Shown here: one piece after another, positions 49,738-52,090 of the stretch
Layout: every line of letters starts with the position of its first letter
Numbering within the stretch: the first letter of the stretch is position 1
Assembly: GCA_963457665.1 (NCBI GenBank)
Contig: OY735231.1
Span: forward strand, 33,553,869-33,617,868
Direction: 5' to 3'
DNA: 64,000 nucleotides
DNA from: Thysanoteuthis rhombus
Lineage: Eukaryota; Mollusca; Cephalopoda; Oegopsida; Thysanoteuthidae
The notes under the pieces: generated by a model
Told to the model about the DNA's origin: nothing
Seen by the model: the letters and a program-made list of their open reading frames with translations, nothing else
Databases searched by the model: none
Program-made: the position numbers and the translations under genes

Positions 49738-51644
49738 ATGGTTTTTACAGATGTAATCAAAATGTGATAATTTGTAAATTTATCTATTATTTATGAGGAG
49801 TCAATTGCATCTGACAATGATAGAAAACACACATCATTTCAAGAGCTCTTGGAAAGTTTTCTTTTTTTCAATAGATAGAATCAAAAAGCTTACAGTAAAG
49901 AAGTCTAGGAATATACCAAGTACATTCTAGATACAAGAATCAGTATCAAACATGACGTGGCCGTATGCAGTCAAATAAGATAAAATTGGGTGAAAAAAAA
50001 AATCCTATGAAGTTAACGATGTTAGATATAAAAAGCCAAAGTTCACTTTTAATTAGAAGAAAATTTAAGAAAGGAGAAGGTTTCTACGAGGGAATTATAC
50101 GAGTATACTTACTTCTGATGTTTCGCCATAGCCTTCTTCCTCGTCTGAATCTACCATGCTTTCCGTTAATCCACTGTAATCCAAATCTACGTTCTCCTGT
50201 CCATCGATTGATGAATGCATGTCCGAGCCAGAATAGGCACTGGATGTGTCACTGGCGCGAGAATTGCGCTTCAAGCGTTGGTCTCTAAAACATTGCTCTG
50301 CTGGGAGGGGCATGTGAGCCAGATGGGGAGGAAGCTGTATCGATTTTTTTTTTTAAATGAGAGAAAAAGAAAGAAAAAAAATTGAATTAGTTAAAAATTA
50401 ATGAAATATCAAAACGTACATAATATATAATATATATATACGTGAAACATGTCAGCAAATACTTTTTTCTGATATTAAAGCTATCATGGACACATTGTCA
50501 AAACAAAGATCTTCTAAAATCAAATGCAACAATCTTTTCTTTCAATTGAAGATATTAGGTAGAAAGAATTTTCTGCACTAAAGAAAAAAGAGAGAAGAAA
50601 AAAAAAGAGATTAATGAAGAATTGAAAGTTAGTCTTTCACTGAGGTTATATTGAAGAATCTTTTATACCTCTCTTGAGACATTCTTAAGACTGCGATTTA
50701 TTGCCAAAATAAGTAACTTTCTGAAGAGAAATATTTTTTTGTAATTTAGCCTTGTACAAAGAATTCTAACCAACCTCAAGCATGCAACCTTTTCAACTGC
50801 ATATGTATTGAGAAAAATTAGATTGTGAAGAGAGATTTTGCTTAATTGCTCCATCAACGGGCATTTTATGCAATATTTTTCTATGGATTTTGCACATGTA
50901 ATCAATTTAGCTGCCATTGCGAATGGGTAGAGAGTCGAGGGTGGCCTAACAGTTAATGGAATCCGTGAACCGAATTCCAACACCAGCTGGGACAATTTCT
51001 GTTAATTTACCACTAATGCTCTTGGGAGTGGCATGAATCCACCACTACCTCCTCCCCCCCAATACGGGTGAATAACAGGGCAGATGAAGCACTTTAGCTT
51101 TGTAAGGCAGTCCATCTTGAGTGTTAGGTTATCACTACACCTCATGGGTTATTCAAGAAATAGAGACAAAATCATTGCCCTGCTTATGTTAAACCTGAGT
51201 GAACTCACTCAAGACTCAACTATTAAGGTGCTCAATTCCTGAATCAAAACATCTCAATAGACTTCAAAAAGAAATCTATATAACATATACTAGCAGTCAT
51301 AGAAAACTCAGGATAATATAAAAGAAATACATTTATAATCTGATAATGACAGAAATAATTATTGAGACGTTATATTACTTTGAAACTATTTGAAATTCTC
51401 AAACTAGCCTGAACATTGTGTTCAATAAAACAAGAATTTCAAAGCCCCCCTCCCCCATTTTTTCTTTTTAAATACTCACTTGGTCAGTACTGGATTCGGA
51501 ATGCGTGCGACAGAACTTCATGTTTGCCTCCCCTCCAGCTCCAGGGTGTTCTGGAGGTACATTCATACTGGTACCTCCACCGTGGCGTTGCTGCTGCTGC
51601 TGTTGCGAACCACCCTTCAGAAGGTGAACATCTGGATAATCAAT
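6379..51644 (-). CDS. RAPGEF2: PDZ-GEF, Rap guanine nucleotide exchange factor 2/6-like (partial, 21 exons)
   Basis: Role (family knowledge): PDZ-GEFs load GTP onto Rap1/Rap2 at cell junctions and membranes, controlling adhesion and polarity. Seen: 21 exons whose phases chain perfectly, giving 1028 codons. Domains by residue of this partial protein: Ser/acidic linker 1-130, cNMP-binding-like fold about 140-290, REM about 302-400, PDZ about 415-495, basic/Ser linker 500-640, RA about 640-735, RasGEF about 740-950, tail to 1028. Diagnostic strings include [64 protein letters not shown] and [14 protein letters not shown]. The same domain order is found in human RAPGEF2 and RAPGEF6; a single invertebrate gene is ancestral to both, so the symbol denotes the family. 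The N-terminus with any first cNMP domain, and the C-terminal tail, are not visible. Boundaries were read by eye from splice consensus plus homology. Confidence 0.95.
6551..6722 (+). repeat. Repeat R1 copy
   Basis: gactcttaaattcacac, ggaaaatagaatgtcgattt, caaaggaaataagttctgat, cagaagagttctactatt. Same phrase order as the other R1 copies. Confidence 0.8.
7374..7573 (+). repeat. Repeat R2, copy 2 (about 200 bp)
   Basis: Nearly identical to 4187-4384. It opens tcttattgcagagg and closes ttttgtcagctagattt; only a handful of substitutions and one small indel are visible by eye. No coding potential. Confidence 0.9.
7600..7805. repeat. Foldback repeat F, copy 1
   Basis: Arms ttgactagtttttaccttcg and tttagttgtttttatacaac are met in inverted form by gttgtgtaaaaactaaaac and aaggtaaaatctaatcaaat. 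The same arms occur at 29935-30175, and single arms near 8985, 31785 and 63690. Confidence 0.65.
7889..8020 (-). CDS. RAPGEF2: PDZ-GEF exon 20: post-catalytic tail
   Basis: 132 nt, phase 0 to 0, acceptor tttcttgcag, donor GAAGAG|gtaagt. Encodes [20 protein letters not shown] and then [20 protein letters not shown]. The end aligns with the vertebrate KKRVRRSSFLNAKKLYED segment; the first half is poorly conserved. Confidence 0.93.
8021..8621 (-). other. Intron 19
   Basis: 601 bp with a TA microsatellite at about 8080-8112. Nothing else recognised. Confidence 0.7.
8622..8768 (-). CDS. RAPGEF2: PDZ-GEF exon 19: end of RasGEF catalytic domain
   Basis: 147 nt, phase 0 to 0, acceptor tttttctccag, donor AGATAT|gtaagt. 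Encodes [20 protein letters not shown] and [14 protein letters not shown], then [21 protein letters not shown] and NF.K.R.IA.EI are the final conserved blocks of the CDC25 domain. Confidence 0.98.
8769..9722 (-). other. Intron 18
   Basis: 954 bp. Around 9180-9300 the minus strand carries cagatgcagcatac then tctgaagaaggctggagaat and cgtttcgaaacatgct, a module typical of repeat tails. Otherwise AT-rich. Confidence 0.6.
9723..9806 (-). CDS. RAPGEF2: PDZ-GEF exon 18: RasGEF catalytic domain
   Basis: 84 nt, phase 0 to 0, acceptor actttattatag, donor CCAATG|gtaaga. Encodes [20 protein letters not shown] and PENTQPPM, equivalent to the vertebrate [14 protein letters not shown]...QPPIIP segment. Confidence 0.97.
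10130..10350 (+). pseudogene. Tc1-like transposase C-terminal fragment, broken
   Basis: Translation around 10204-10330 reads [20 protein letters not shown] and continues EKVSQQ. SPDLNP.EN is the signature of Tc1-family DDE transposases, in which the E is the last catalytic acid. Upstream residues ([17 protein letters not shown]) fit the preceding strand in a different frame, implying a frameshift. The frame stops soon after, so it is non-functional. It lies antisense to the host gene. Confidence 0.75.
10515..10692 (+). mobile_element. pogo/Tigger-like MITE remnant, copy 1
   Basis: Shares agccaact, tttggagctagttcaatatt, ttggggttcatcatccac and a closing gaaacctgtagta with the copies at 34.4 kb and 63.2 kb. 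The closing phrase pairs with the tactggca/tacaggtg starts of those copies as a terminal inverted repeat. Confidence 0.6.
10897..11024 (-). CDS. RAPGEF2: PDZ-GEF exon 17: RasGEF catalytic domain, NFNS motif
   Basis: 128 nt, phase 1 to 0, acceptor ttattcatttag, donor TTTCAG|gtgagt; a 95-nt intron separates it from exon 16. Encodes [18 protein letters not shown] and [20 protein letters not shown]. The NFNS..AI..GL motif and the V.RL..TW.KL helix are hallmarks of RasGEF catalytic domains. Confidence 0.98.
11120..11219 (-). CDS. RAPGEF2: PDZ-GEF exon 16: RasGEF catalytic domain
   Basis: 100 nt, phase 0 to 1, acceptor tatcttttgcag, donor ATTGCGA|gtaagt. Encodes [18 protein letters not shown] and [15 protein letters not shown], the conserved F-W-V...EI and R...II..FI.IA helices of CDC25-type exchange domains. 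Found from splice sites, as it has no start codon of its own. Confidence 0.97.
11220..12208 (-). other. Intron 15 with an R1 repeat near the acceptor
   Basis: 989 bp. Repeat R1 at about 11287-11460 ends 67 nt before exon 16. The remainder is AT-rich and unassigned. Confidence 0.7.
11287..11460 (+). repeat. Repeat R1 copy
   Basis: Begins ttcaactcttatattcacag, then ctcaagggaaataacgaagg, attaaaattatcatcctt and caattcacagaggaatttca. Same phrase order as the copy at 14581. Confidence 0.8.
12209..12443 (-). CDS. RAPGEF2: PDZ-GEF exon 15: RA to RasGEF junction
   Basis: 235 nt, phase 2 to 0, acceptor catctctcccag, donor GAGGAG|gtaagt. Encodes [55 protein letters not shown] and IRKFEE. The string IEPTEYID is the entry to the CDC25-homology (catalytic) domain. 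Confidence 0.98.
12444..12735 (-). other. Intron 14 with a hAT-like terminus
   Basis: 292 bp. The segment 12478-12530 (ccagtgattctagatatggg, then catacaccccacaagaggg) resembles the ends of hAT DNA transposons that read CAGTGATTCTCAA..GGGGTACGCGTACCCC. No transposase. Confidence 0.55.
12736..12843 (-). CDS. RAPGEF2: PDZ-GEF exon 14: C-terminal part of RA domain
   Basis: 108 nt, phase 2 to 2, acceptor tttccttttcag, donor AGCAG|gtaatt. Encodes [20 protein letters not shown] and then [17 protein letters not shown], matching [22 protein letters not shown] of RAPGEF2. Confidence 0.97.
12844..13578 (-). other. Intron 13
   Basis: 735 bp, AT-rich. Nothing recognisable. Confidence 0.7.
13579..13643 (-). 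CDS. RAPGEF2: PDZ-GEF exon 13: RA domain, 65-nt exon
   Basis: 65 nt, phase 0 to 2, acceptor tttaatag, donor AGCCG|gtaagt. Encodes [21 protein letters not shown] plus a split arginine, equivalent to the vertebrate [21 protein letters not shown] helix of the RA ubiquitin fold. Confidence 0.95.
13644..14288 (-). other. Intron 12
   Basis: 645 bp, AT-rich. No recognised repeat or gene. Confidence 0.7.
14289..14526 (-). CDS. RAPGEF2: PDZ-GEF exon 12: serine linker and start of RA domain
   Basis: 238 nt, phase 2 to 0, acceptor ctttttttcag, donor TTCAAG|gtcagt. Encodes [18 protein letters not shown], a Ser/Thr run, then [15 protein letters not shown] and [27 protein letters not shown] equals the vertebrate LSSSNPDL landmark, and [10 protein letters not shown] matches VLRVFKADQQS, the first strands of the Ras-association domain. 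Confidence 0.96.
14527..15384 (-). other. Intron 11 with an R1 repeat near the acceptor
   Basis: 858 bp. Repeat R1 occupies about 14581-14755, ending 54 nt before exon 12. The rest is AT-rich and unassigned. Confidence 0.7.
14581..14755 (+). repeat. Repeat R1 copy
   Basis: Shared phrase order: caactcttatattcatac, aaagaaaatagaatgtaaat, ttcaaggggaataactcctg, attgaaatcatctcccttt, ttcaattcacagaagagttc, cactgtcaatacaagtgg. Also found at 6551, 11287, 39141, 47011, 47127 and 48591. No coding capacity; family unknown to me. Confidence 0.85.
15385..15622 (-). CDS. RAPGEF2: PDZ-GEF exon 11: basic linker after the PDZ
   Basis: 238 nt, phase 1 to 2, acceptor cattttatag, donor AAATAA|gtaagt. Encodes [38 protein letters not shown], a Lys-rich stretch and [21 protein letters not shown] fits the SRYSIPDL segment of RAPGEF2, and the last string resembles KLKKILDKTRISILP. 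Poorly conserved, probably flexible. Confidence 0.93.
15780..16025 (+). repeat. Dispersed repeat D, copy 1
   Basis: Phrases gtcatgggaccaattt, ccagacacagac and cattgtaaattgacccccc, ending ttcaaccctctagatccat. Matches 19670-20040 in order and spacing, including the C-rich stop near the middle. Confidence 0.6.
16140..16345 (+). mobile_element. SINE-like repeat, family A copy 1
   Basis: Shares aatca.tggccctg, a ttcaat/ttcact region and cttggggaaggtatgaac with the 24.6 kb copy, and ends in a comparable ctggttaagacagg stretch. Diverged, without clear target duplications. Confidence 0.5.
16644..16752 (-). CDS. RAPGEF2: PDZ-GEF exon 10: second half of PDZ, GC donor
   Basis: 109 nt, phase 0 to 1, acceptor ttctaattttcag-like, donor CTTAG|gcaagt. 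Encodes [19 protein letters not shown] and [18 protein letters not shown], the closing strands and alpha-B helix of the PDZ. No GT is available at the homologous boundary. Reading G|AG into exon 11 yields NLLEFRELL, aligning with vertebrate NLFVFKELL, so a GC-AG intron is well supported. Confidence 0.95.
16753..17975 (-). other. Intron 9
   Basis: 1223 bp. Its first 370 nt in the transcript are the donor followed by a pure pyrimidine tract. The remainder is AT-rich with no recognised element. Confidence 0.8.
17606..17962. repeat. 357-nt polypurine/polypyrimidine tract next to a splice donor
   Basis: Every base on the plus strand is A or G (GAAAA/GAAAAA-type units with GAGA interruptions), so the transcribed minus-strand intron begins with an uninterrupted C/U run. 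Long homopurine mirror-like tracts can form triplex (H-DNA), and U-rich sequence just downstream of a 5' splice site can bind TIA-type factors (both general knowledge). The K/R/E-rich and F/L/S-rich open frames across it are compositional artefacts. Confidence 0.97.
17976..18179 (-). CDS. RAPGEF2: PDZ-GEF exon 9: end of REM and first half of PDZ
   Basis: 204 nt, phase 0 to 0, acceptor tcaattttag, donor GATCAG|gtaagt. Encodes [20 protein letters not shown], then the PDZ carboxylate-loop region [20 protein letters not shown] and AGLKRGDQ. The loop reads G-A-G-I, where vertebrate PDZ-GEFs have G-F-G-I and classical PDZ domains G-L-G-F, so the hydrophobic second residue is alanine. The donor lies 13 nt from a 357-nt pyrimidine tract. 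Confidence 0.97.
18180..19230 (-). other. Intron 8
   Basis: 1051 bp. Contains dispersed repeat E copy 1 (about 18385-18500). Otherwise AT-rich with no gene signal. Confidence 0.65.
18385..18500 (+). repeat. Dispersed repeat E, copy 1
   Basis: Phrases ttcccatactgtacaagg, cttatgatttaatg and gcaataccat recur in the same order at 31855-31990 (ttccatactgttcaagg, cttatgataatttaatg, gtaataccat). Confidence 0.6.
19231..19338 (-). CDS. RAPGEF2: PDZ-GEF exon 8: second part of REM
   Basis: 108 nt, phase 0 to 0, acceptor cacttttcag, donor CAAGAG|gtaagt. Encodes [17 protein letters not shown] and [13 protein letters not shown], nearly identical to the vertebrate [17 protein letters not shown] segment. 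No methionine-initiated frame marks it; it was found from splice sites and homology. Confidence 0.97.
19670..20040 (+). repeat. Dispersed repeat D, copy 2
   Basis: Shares gtcac/gggaccaatt, ccggacacaaac, a gacattgtaaattgaccccc-like phrase and a final cccttta-gttcc with 15780-16025. It ends where the minisatellite begins. tRNA-like features are unclear. Confidence 0.6.
20041..20915. repeat. 29-bp minisatellite, about 28 units, with a terminal block of 37-bp units
   Basis: The unit is a 16-bp core ggctgtatgcacaact plus (GATA)-type spacer. Core starts run every 29 bp from 20075 to 20713 (23 units, no difference seen by eye), then every 37 bp at 20750, 20787, 20824 and 20861, where two extra GATA repeats were gained. 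A truncated unit follows at 20898. A degenerate unit (gcctgtatgcaaaact) opens the array. Because 29 is not a multiple of three and the unit lacks stops on the minus strand, it makes 290-340 codon open frames that are artefacts. Confidence 0.98.
22830..22995 (+). repeat. Dispersed foldback-type repeat, copy 1
   Basis: Contains tgttgagtaagtctctggga, then gaagctcagattatct and agcaatcccgggctgg. The same order recurs at about 40200-40280 (tgttgggtaagtctctgaga, agctttgattatct, agcaaccctgg). Internal phrases recur inverted (gtctgggggcagaagttcaa against ttgaacctctgcctccagac). Confidence 0.6.
23056..23238 (-). CDS. RAPGEF2: PDZ-GEF exon 7: REM (RasGEF N-terminal) domain
   Basis: 183 nt, phase 0 to 0, acceptor tttgcag, donor ATTAAG|gtaagt. 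Encodes [14 protein letters not shown], then [16 protein letters not shown] and [31 protein letters not shown] is the signature helix of the RasGEF N-terminal module, which stabilises the catalytic domain. Confidence 0.98.
23239..24869 (-). other. Intron 6 with a SINE family A copy
   Basis: Contains SINE-like family A at about 24495-24740 and fragments resembling repeat R1 at about 23395-23520 and 23640-23680. No gene recognised; the 120-codon plus-strand open frame at 23766-24128 has no family signature. Confidence 0.7.
24495..24740 (+). mobile_element. SINE-like repeat, family A copy 2
   Basis: Starts with a tRNA-like gtggtataaccattaacga, then a body with ttgggaaaggtatgaatcac and a ctggccagacttagct tail. 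It shares its body with the 16.2 kb and 51.0 kb copies. Diverged; ends uncertain. Confidence 0.5.
24870..24974 (-). CDS. RAPGEF2: PDZ-GEF exon 6: cNMP to REM linker
   Basis: 105 nt, phase 0 to 0, acceptor ttgtttcag, donor ATTCGG|gtaagt. Encodes [20 protein letters not shown] and ends RKGHIVIR, matching the vertebrate EIVMVKEHRELD...RKGHIVIK stretch just before the REM domain. Confidence 0.96.
24975..25492 (-). other. Intron 5
   Basis: 518 bp with a long A-run at about 25110-25141. No other feature seen. Confidence 0.7.
25493..25610 (-). CDS. RAPGEF2: PDZ-GEF exon 5: end of the cNMP-like beta-roll
   Basis: 118 nt, phase 2 to 0, acceptor tttctcttcag, donor CACCAG|gtagga. The split serine codon gives [13 protein letters not shown], then [19 protein letters not shown], the strongly conserved final strand and C-helix of the domain. 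The segment where a cAMP receptor would carry arginine-alanine has TLEKQTHNG instead. Confidence 0.97.
25611..26466 (-). other. Intron 4
   Basis: 856 bp, AT-rich, with short A and T runs. No repeat or gene recognised. Confidence 0.7.
26467..26657 (-). CDS. RAPGEF2: PDZ-GEF exon 4: core of the cNMP-binding-like domain
   Basis: 191 nt, phase 0 to 2, acceptor tttctttgcag, donor AACAG|gtaaat. Encodes [19 protein letters not shown] through [18 protein letters not shown] to TMGN. This is the beta-roll, with the Gly/Trp turns conserved in PDZ-GEFs. The phosphate-binding cassette of true cAMP receptors (FGE.AL...RAA) is not encoded here or in the next exon, in line with PDZ-GEFs not sensing cAMP canonically. 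Confidence 0.97.
27434..27735 (-). pseudogene. Mariner-type transposase N-terminal fragment, broken
   Basis: On the minus strand TNFCVKL is followed, after a stop and at least one frameshift, by [17 protein letters not shown] and a GHPRM-like end (about 27536-27700). This is the helix-turn-helix region of SETMAR/mariner transposases, where FEWHKRF..GR.DVEDD is characteristic. Further on, frame-shifted DENV-like residues suggest continued homology to about 27440. No intact open frame or catalytic DDD triad, so it is a dead fossil in the same orientation as the host gene. The 117-codon plus-strand open frame over it is a shadow. Confidence 0.75.
28575..28660 (-). repeat. Isolated tail of the CGAAA-type foldback/SINE family
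   Basis: The minus strand reads ggccgaaatatg and then accaagatgaggacaacag. The same phrases form the arms of the elements at 37.9-38.3 kb and 42.8-43.0 kb. Only one arm is present. Confidence 0.5.
29566..29670 (-). CDS. RAPGEF2: PDZ-GEF exon 3: helix leading into the cNMP-like domain
   Basis: 105 nt, phase 0 to 0, acceptor gaatttcag, donor TTTTCT|gtgagt. Encodes [14 protein letters not shown], then a [14 protein letters not shown] segment equivalent to the vertebrate DDIEQLLEFMHQLP helix that precedes the cyclic-nucleotide-binding-like fold. Confidence 0.95.
29935..30175. repeat. Foldback repeat F, copy 2
   Basis: Left arm aatttgactagttttttcct then tcatctcaattttagttg; right arm inverted as accaagattaagatgaaggt and aaaccaagtcaaattc. 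The loop includes A-rich runs. Matches the copy at 7600. Confidence 0.65.
30935..31200 (+). mobile_element. tRNA-derived SINE
   Basis: The head agccagtggtagagggctt (A-box-like, about 30943) is followed by gtgggttcaatccac, whose gggttcaatcc at 30984-30994 fits the RNA polymerase III B-box. An A-run follows, then a GC-richer body (ccacccagctatctcgccca, gacccgggacaggggatgg). Promoter spacing and strand agree with a SINE inserted antisense to the gene. Confidence 0.7.
31855..31990 (+). repeat. Dispersed repeat E, copy 2
   Basis: Partner of 18385-18500; phrases ttccatactgttcaagg and gtaataccatgacag. Confidence 0.55.
33860..33998. mobile_element. hAT-like terminal fragment
   Basis: The right end ccaagttgggaactactgca, read inverted, gives tgcagtagttcccaacttgg, the standard hAT terminus. 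The interior carries cccatggaccgccag, resembling hAT subterminal regions. No transposase seen. Confidence 0.5.
34416..34618 (+). mobile_element. pogo/Tigger-like MITE, copy 2
   Basis: Starts aatactggcatatctcgtta and ends gggaaggcctgtatt, which are inverted versions of each other at the outermost bases. Interior phrases ggggtccaagaaagccaac, ctagattaatattttggggc and cataataaaccg recur at 63152-63345. The cgttataacg motif near the end is typical of Tigger-type termini. Confidence 0.7.
37930..38348 (+). mobile_element. Inverted-arm SINE with 12-bp target-site duplication
   Basis: Flanked by direct repeats tatgaaggacct at 37930-37941 and 38337-38348. Between them, a left arm (about 37975-38070) is the inverse of a right arm (about 38241-38335); each contains the ggccgtagagtacaac stretch. 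The centre has a tRNA-like head: A-box tagcatagtgg at 38075 and B-box ggttcaatccc at 38130. The right arm is thus the SINE's 3' tail and the left arm an inverted extra copy of it. It is the best-defined mobile insertion in the window. Confidence 0.85.
39141..39310 (+). repeat. Repeat R1 copy
   Basis: ttaactcttgaattcatac, aagaaaaatagaaagtcaat, attaactccctttgaccaaa, caattcacagaagagttcca. Confidence 0.8.
39341..39400. mobile_element. hAT-like terminal fragment
   Basis: atcagtggttctcatagttc followed by ccaccccctttgatccc, matching the CAGTGGTTCTCA..CCCCTTTGG form of hAT ends. It lies directly after R1. Confidence 0.45.
40055..40290. repeat. Foldback-type repeat, copy 2
   Basis: cagacacttacccaacacag near the start is met inverted by ctctgttgggtaagtctctg near 40202-40222. 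The second half matches 22930-22990. Confidence 0.65.
41597..41790 (+). repeat. Dispersed repeat G, copy 1
   Basis: attctgtatattccggcaag, ggcgaccttcaga, cagtctgaatctcatgattt, ttcagtcagt and gtcttatctgtcgaaatgta. Same order at 42269-42430. Confidence 0.7.
42269..42430 (+). repeat. Dispersed repeat G, copy 2
   Basis: tactgtatattttttatat, aggcgaccttcagac, ctgtctgaatttcatggttt, tttagtcagt and catcttatccactaaaatat. A diverged direct copy about 500 bp downstream of copy 1. Confidence 0.7.
42765..43045. repeat. Long inverted-repeat (foldback) element
   Basis: The left arm, acatataagtg through ggactgttgtcctcatctcg and cagccgttgtac to tgtaaactggaggc, is mirrored by a right arm that inverts to tataagtg, ggactgttgtccttgtccct and tgtaaaccagaggtgtt. 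Each arm is over 100 nt; the centre lies near 42905. The arms carry the same tail module as the 37.9 kb and 28.6 kb elements. Confidence 0.8.
44245..44435 (+). repeat. Dispersed repeat H, copy 1
   Basis: tctttcctttggagatggggg, ttttgtacaaatatatctaa and aataacagaatgagtaatt recur in order at 63410-63575. Confidence 0.75.
45040..45320 (-). mobile_element. tRNA-derived SINE, family B copy 1
   Basis: The minus strand reads gcagatggtgtaacgattag (A-box-like), then ccaggtttgaatcctga (B-box, about 45244-45260), followed by a body with aagctgtgtgattagggtgg. The body matches the plus-strand element at 54.4-54.7 kb. Sense to the host gene. Confidence 0.7.
45519..45542. repeat. T homopolymer
   Basis: Uninterrupted T run. 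Similar A or T runs occur at about 46405-46433, 49703-49735, 33186-33216 and 25110-25141; they are frequent throughout and not listed individually. Confidence 0.9.
47011..47126 (+). repeat. Repeat R1 copy, truncated
   Basis: tctaactcttaaattcaat, then ctaaggggagtaacttctca and attaaaattacctcccta. A second R1 copy begins immediately after. Confidence 0.75.
47127..47265 (+). repeat. Repeat R1 copy, tandem to the previous one
   Basis: ttcaattcatacaaagaaaa, gagagtcagtttcaaaggaa, ttctgattacaattatcccc, then a T-run and tcaattcacagacaggtt. Confidence 0.75.
48034..48074. repeat. TA microsatellite
   Basis: TA dinucleotides with one interruption near 48060. Confidence 0.9.
48591..48735 (+). repeat. Repeat R1 copy
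   Basis: taactctcaaattcatac, aaagaaaatagaatgtcaat, gaaattgcctccatttgacc, caattcacaagaaagttcca. Confidence 0.8.
50113..50334 (-). CDS. RAPGEF2: PDZ-GEF exon 2: serine-rich and acidic linker
   Basis: 222 nt, phase 0 to 0, acceptor atcgatacag, donor TCAGAA|gtaagt. Contains [15 protein letters not shown] and then [18 protein letters not shown]. The first matches insect PDZ-GEFs; the second matches the vertebrate DLSGLPETAVDSEDDD segment. A second AG at 50285 would break the phase with exon 1, so the upstream acceptor was chosen. Low complexity and likely disordered and phosphorylated (inference). Confidence 0.92.
50335..51479 (-). other. Intron 1 with a degraded SINE
   Basis: Contains a tRNA-headed SINE-like repeat at about 50930-51240 and A-rich sequence next to exon 2. 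No coding sequence recognised. Confidence 0.7.
50930..51240 (+). mobile_element. SINE-like repeat, family A copy 3
   Basis: A block with a degenerate tRNA-like head (gtggcctaacagttaatgg, then a B-box-like gaattcc) followed by a body of alternating short conserved phrases. The phrase ctcttgggagtggcatgaat matches the bodies near 16.2 kb and 24.6 kb. Diverged, with no intact ends seen. Confidence 0.5.
51480..51644 (-). CDS. RAPGEF2: PDZ-GEF exon 1 of 21 seen: N-terminal linker with polyQ
   Basis: 165 nt, phase 0 to 0, acceptor ctttctctcag, donor GACCAA|gtgagt. Starts [12 protein letters not shown], followed by six glutamines, a Gly/Pro-rich stretch and [11 protein letters not shown]. The opening aligns with the LPADFTKLHL segment of vertebrate RAPGEF2. 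The other two frames have early stops, which fixes the frame. The CAG run makes this a possible length polymorphism. Confidence 0.85.
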
Positions 51645-51949
51645 CTGAGAGAAAGAAAGAGAAAAGAATTAGTTACAAAATGGAAATAAGTATTAAATGT
51701 ACATAACTAAAAAAATCAAGGTAAGTAGTCAAAATTAATAAAATTGAGTCACAATACTGTATAATGATAATAACAACAAAGCTGACAGCTGCAGGGTAAA
51801 ACTCCATCATGAAGATGATTTATGCAACTTTTGTATTGTATATACAATAGATAAAAAATATATTTTTCTTGTAAAAATGTACATATTCTTTCATTAGAGT
51901 GAAATAAGCCTGCACGTACCTATGATAAATTTTTGTCAAGATTCAAGAC

Positions 51950-52090
51950 TTGTCGATTCACCTCAGTCAGTAAGACAACCTCCTGGCAATCAGTTGGTCA
52001 TGATATCAAATCACAGTGTAATGTGGGTTTTACATATTGATTTACATCCCTCATTTAGGTGAGGATTGTTCTTGTTACAGTAGGAAAATA
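51950..52090 (+). mobile_element. tRNA-like SINE candidate
   Basis: cagtcagtaagacaacctcc and ggtcatgatatcaaatcac sit at A-box/B-box-like spacing, followed by gggttttacatatt and gtgaggattgttcttg. The B-box is degenerate; a single copy, so tentative. Confidence 0.4.

Larger units (their letters stand above)
29671..50112 (-). other. Intron 2, about 20.4 kb, repeat-rich
   Basis: The largest complete intron. It holds tRNA-headed SINEs (30.9, 38.1, 45.1 kb), an inverted-repeat SINE with a 12-bp target-site duplication (37.9-38.3 kb), foldback elements (30.0, 40.1, 42.8 kb), hAT-like ends (33.9, 39.3 kb), a pogo-like MITE (34.4 kb), repeat R1 copies (39.1, 47.0, 47.1, 48.6 kb), a repeat pair at 41.6/42.3 kb, and many A-runs and TA microsatellites. 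No exon recognised. A 104-codon open frame at 46022-46336 (+) has no family signature. Confidence 0.75.

Noticed and set aside
50281..50290. Alternative acceptors within ttttagag for exon 2
   Set aside because: Neither gives a phase compatible with the preceding exon, while the acceptor at 50335 does and adds a plausible [15 protein letters not shown] segment.
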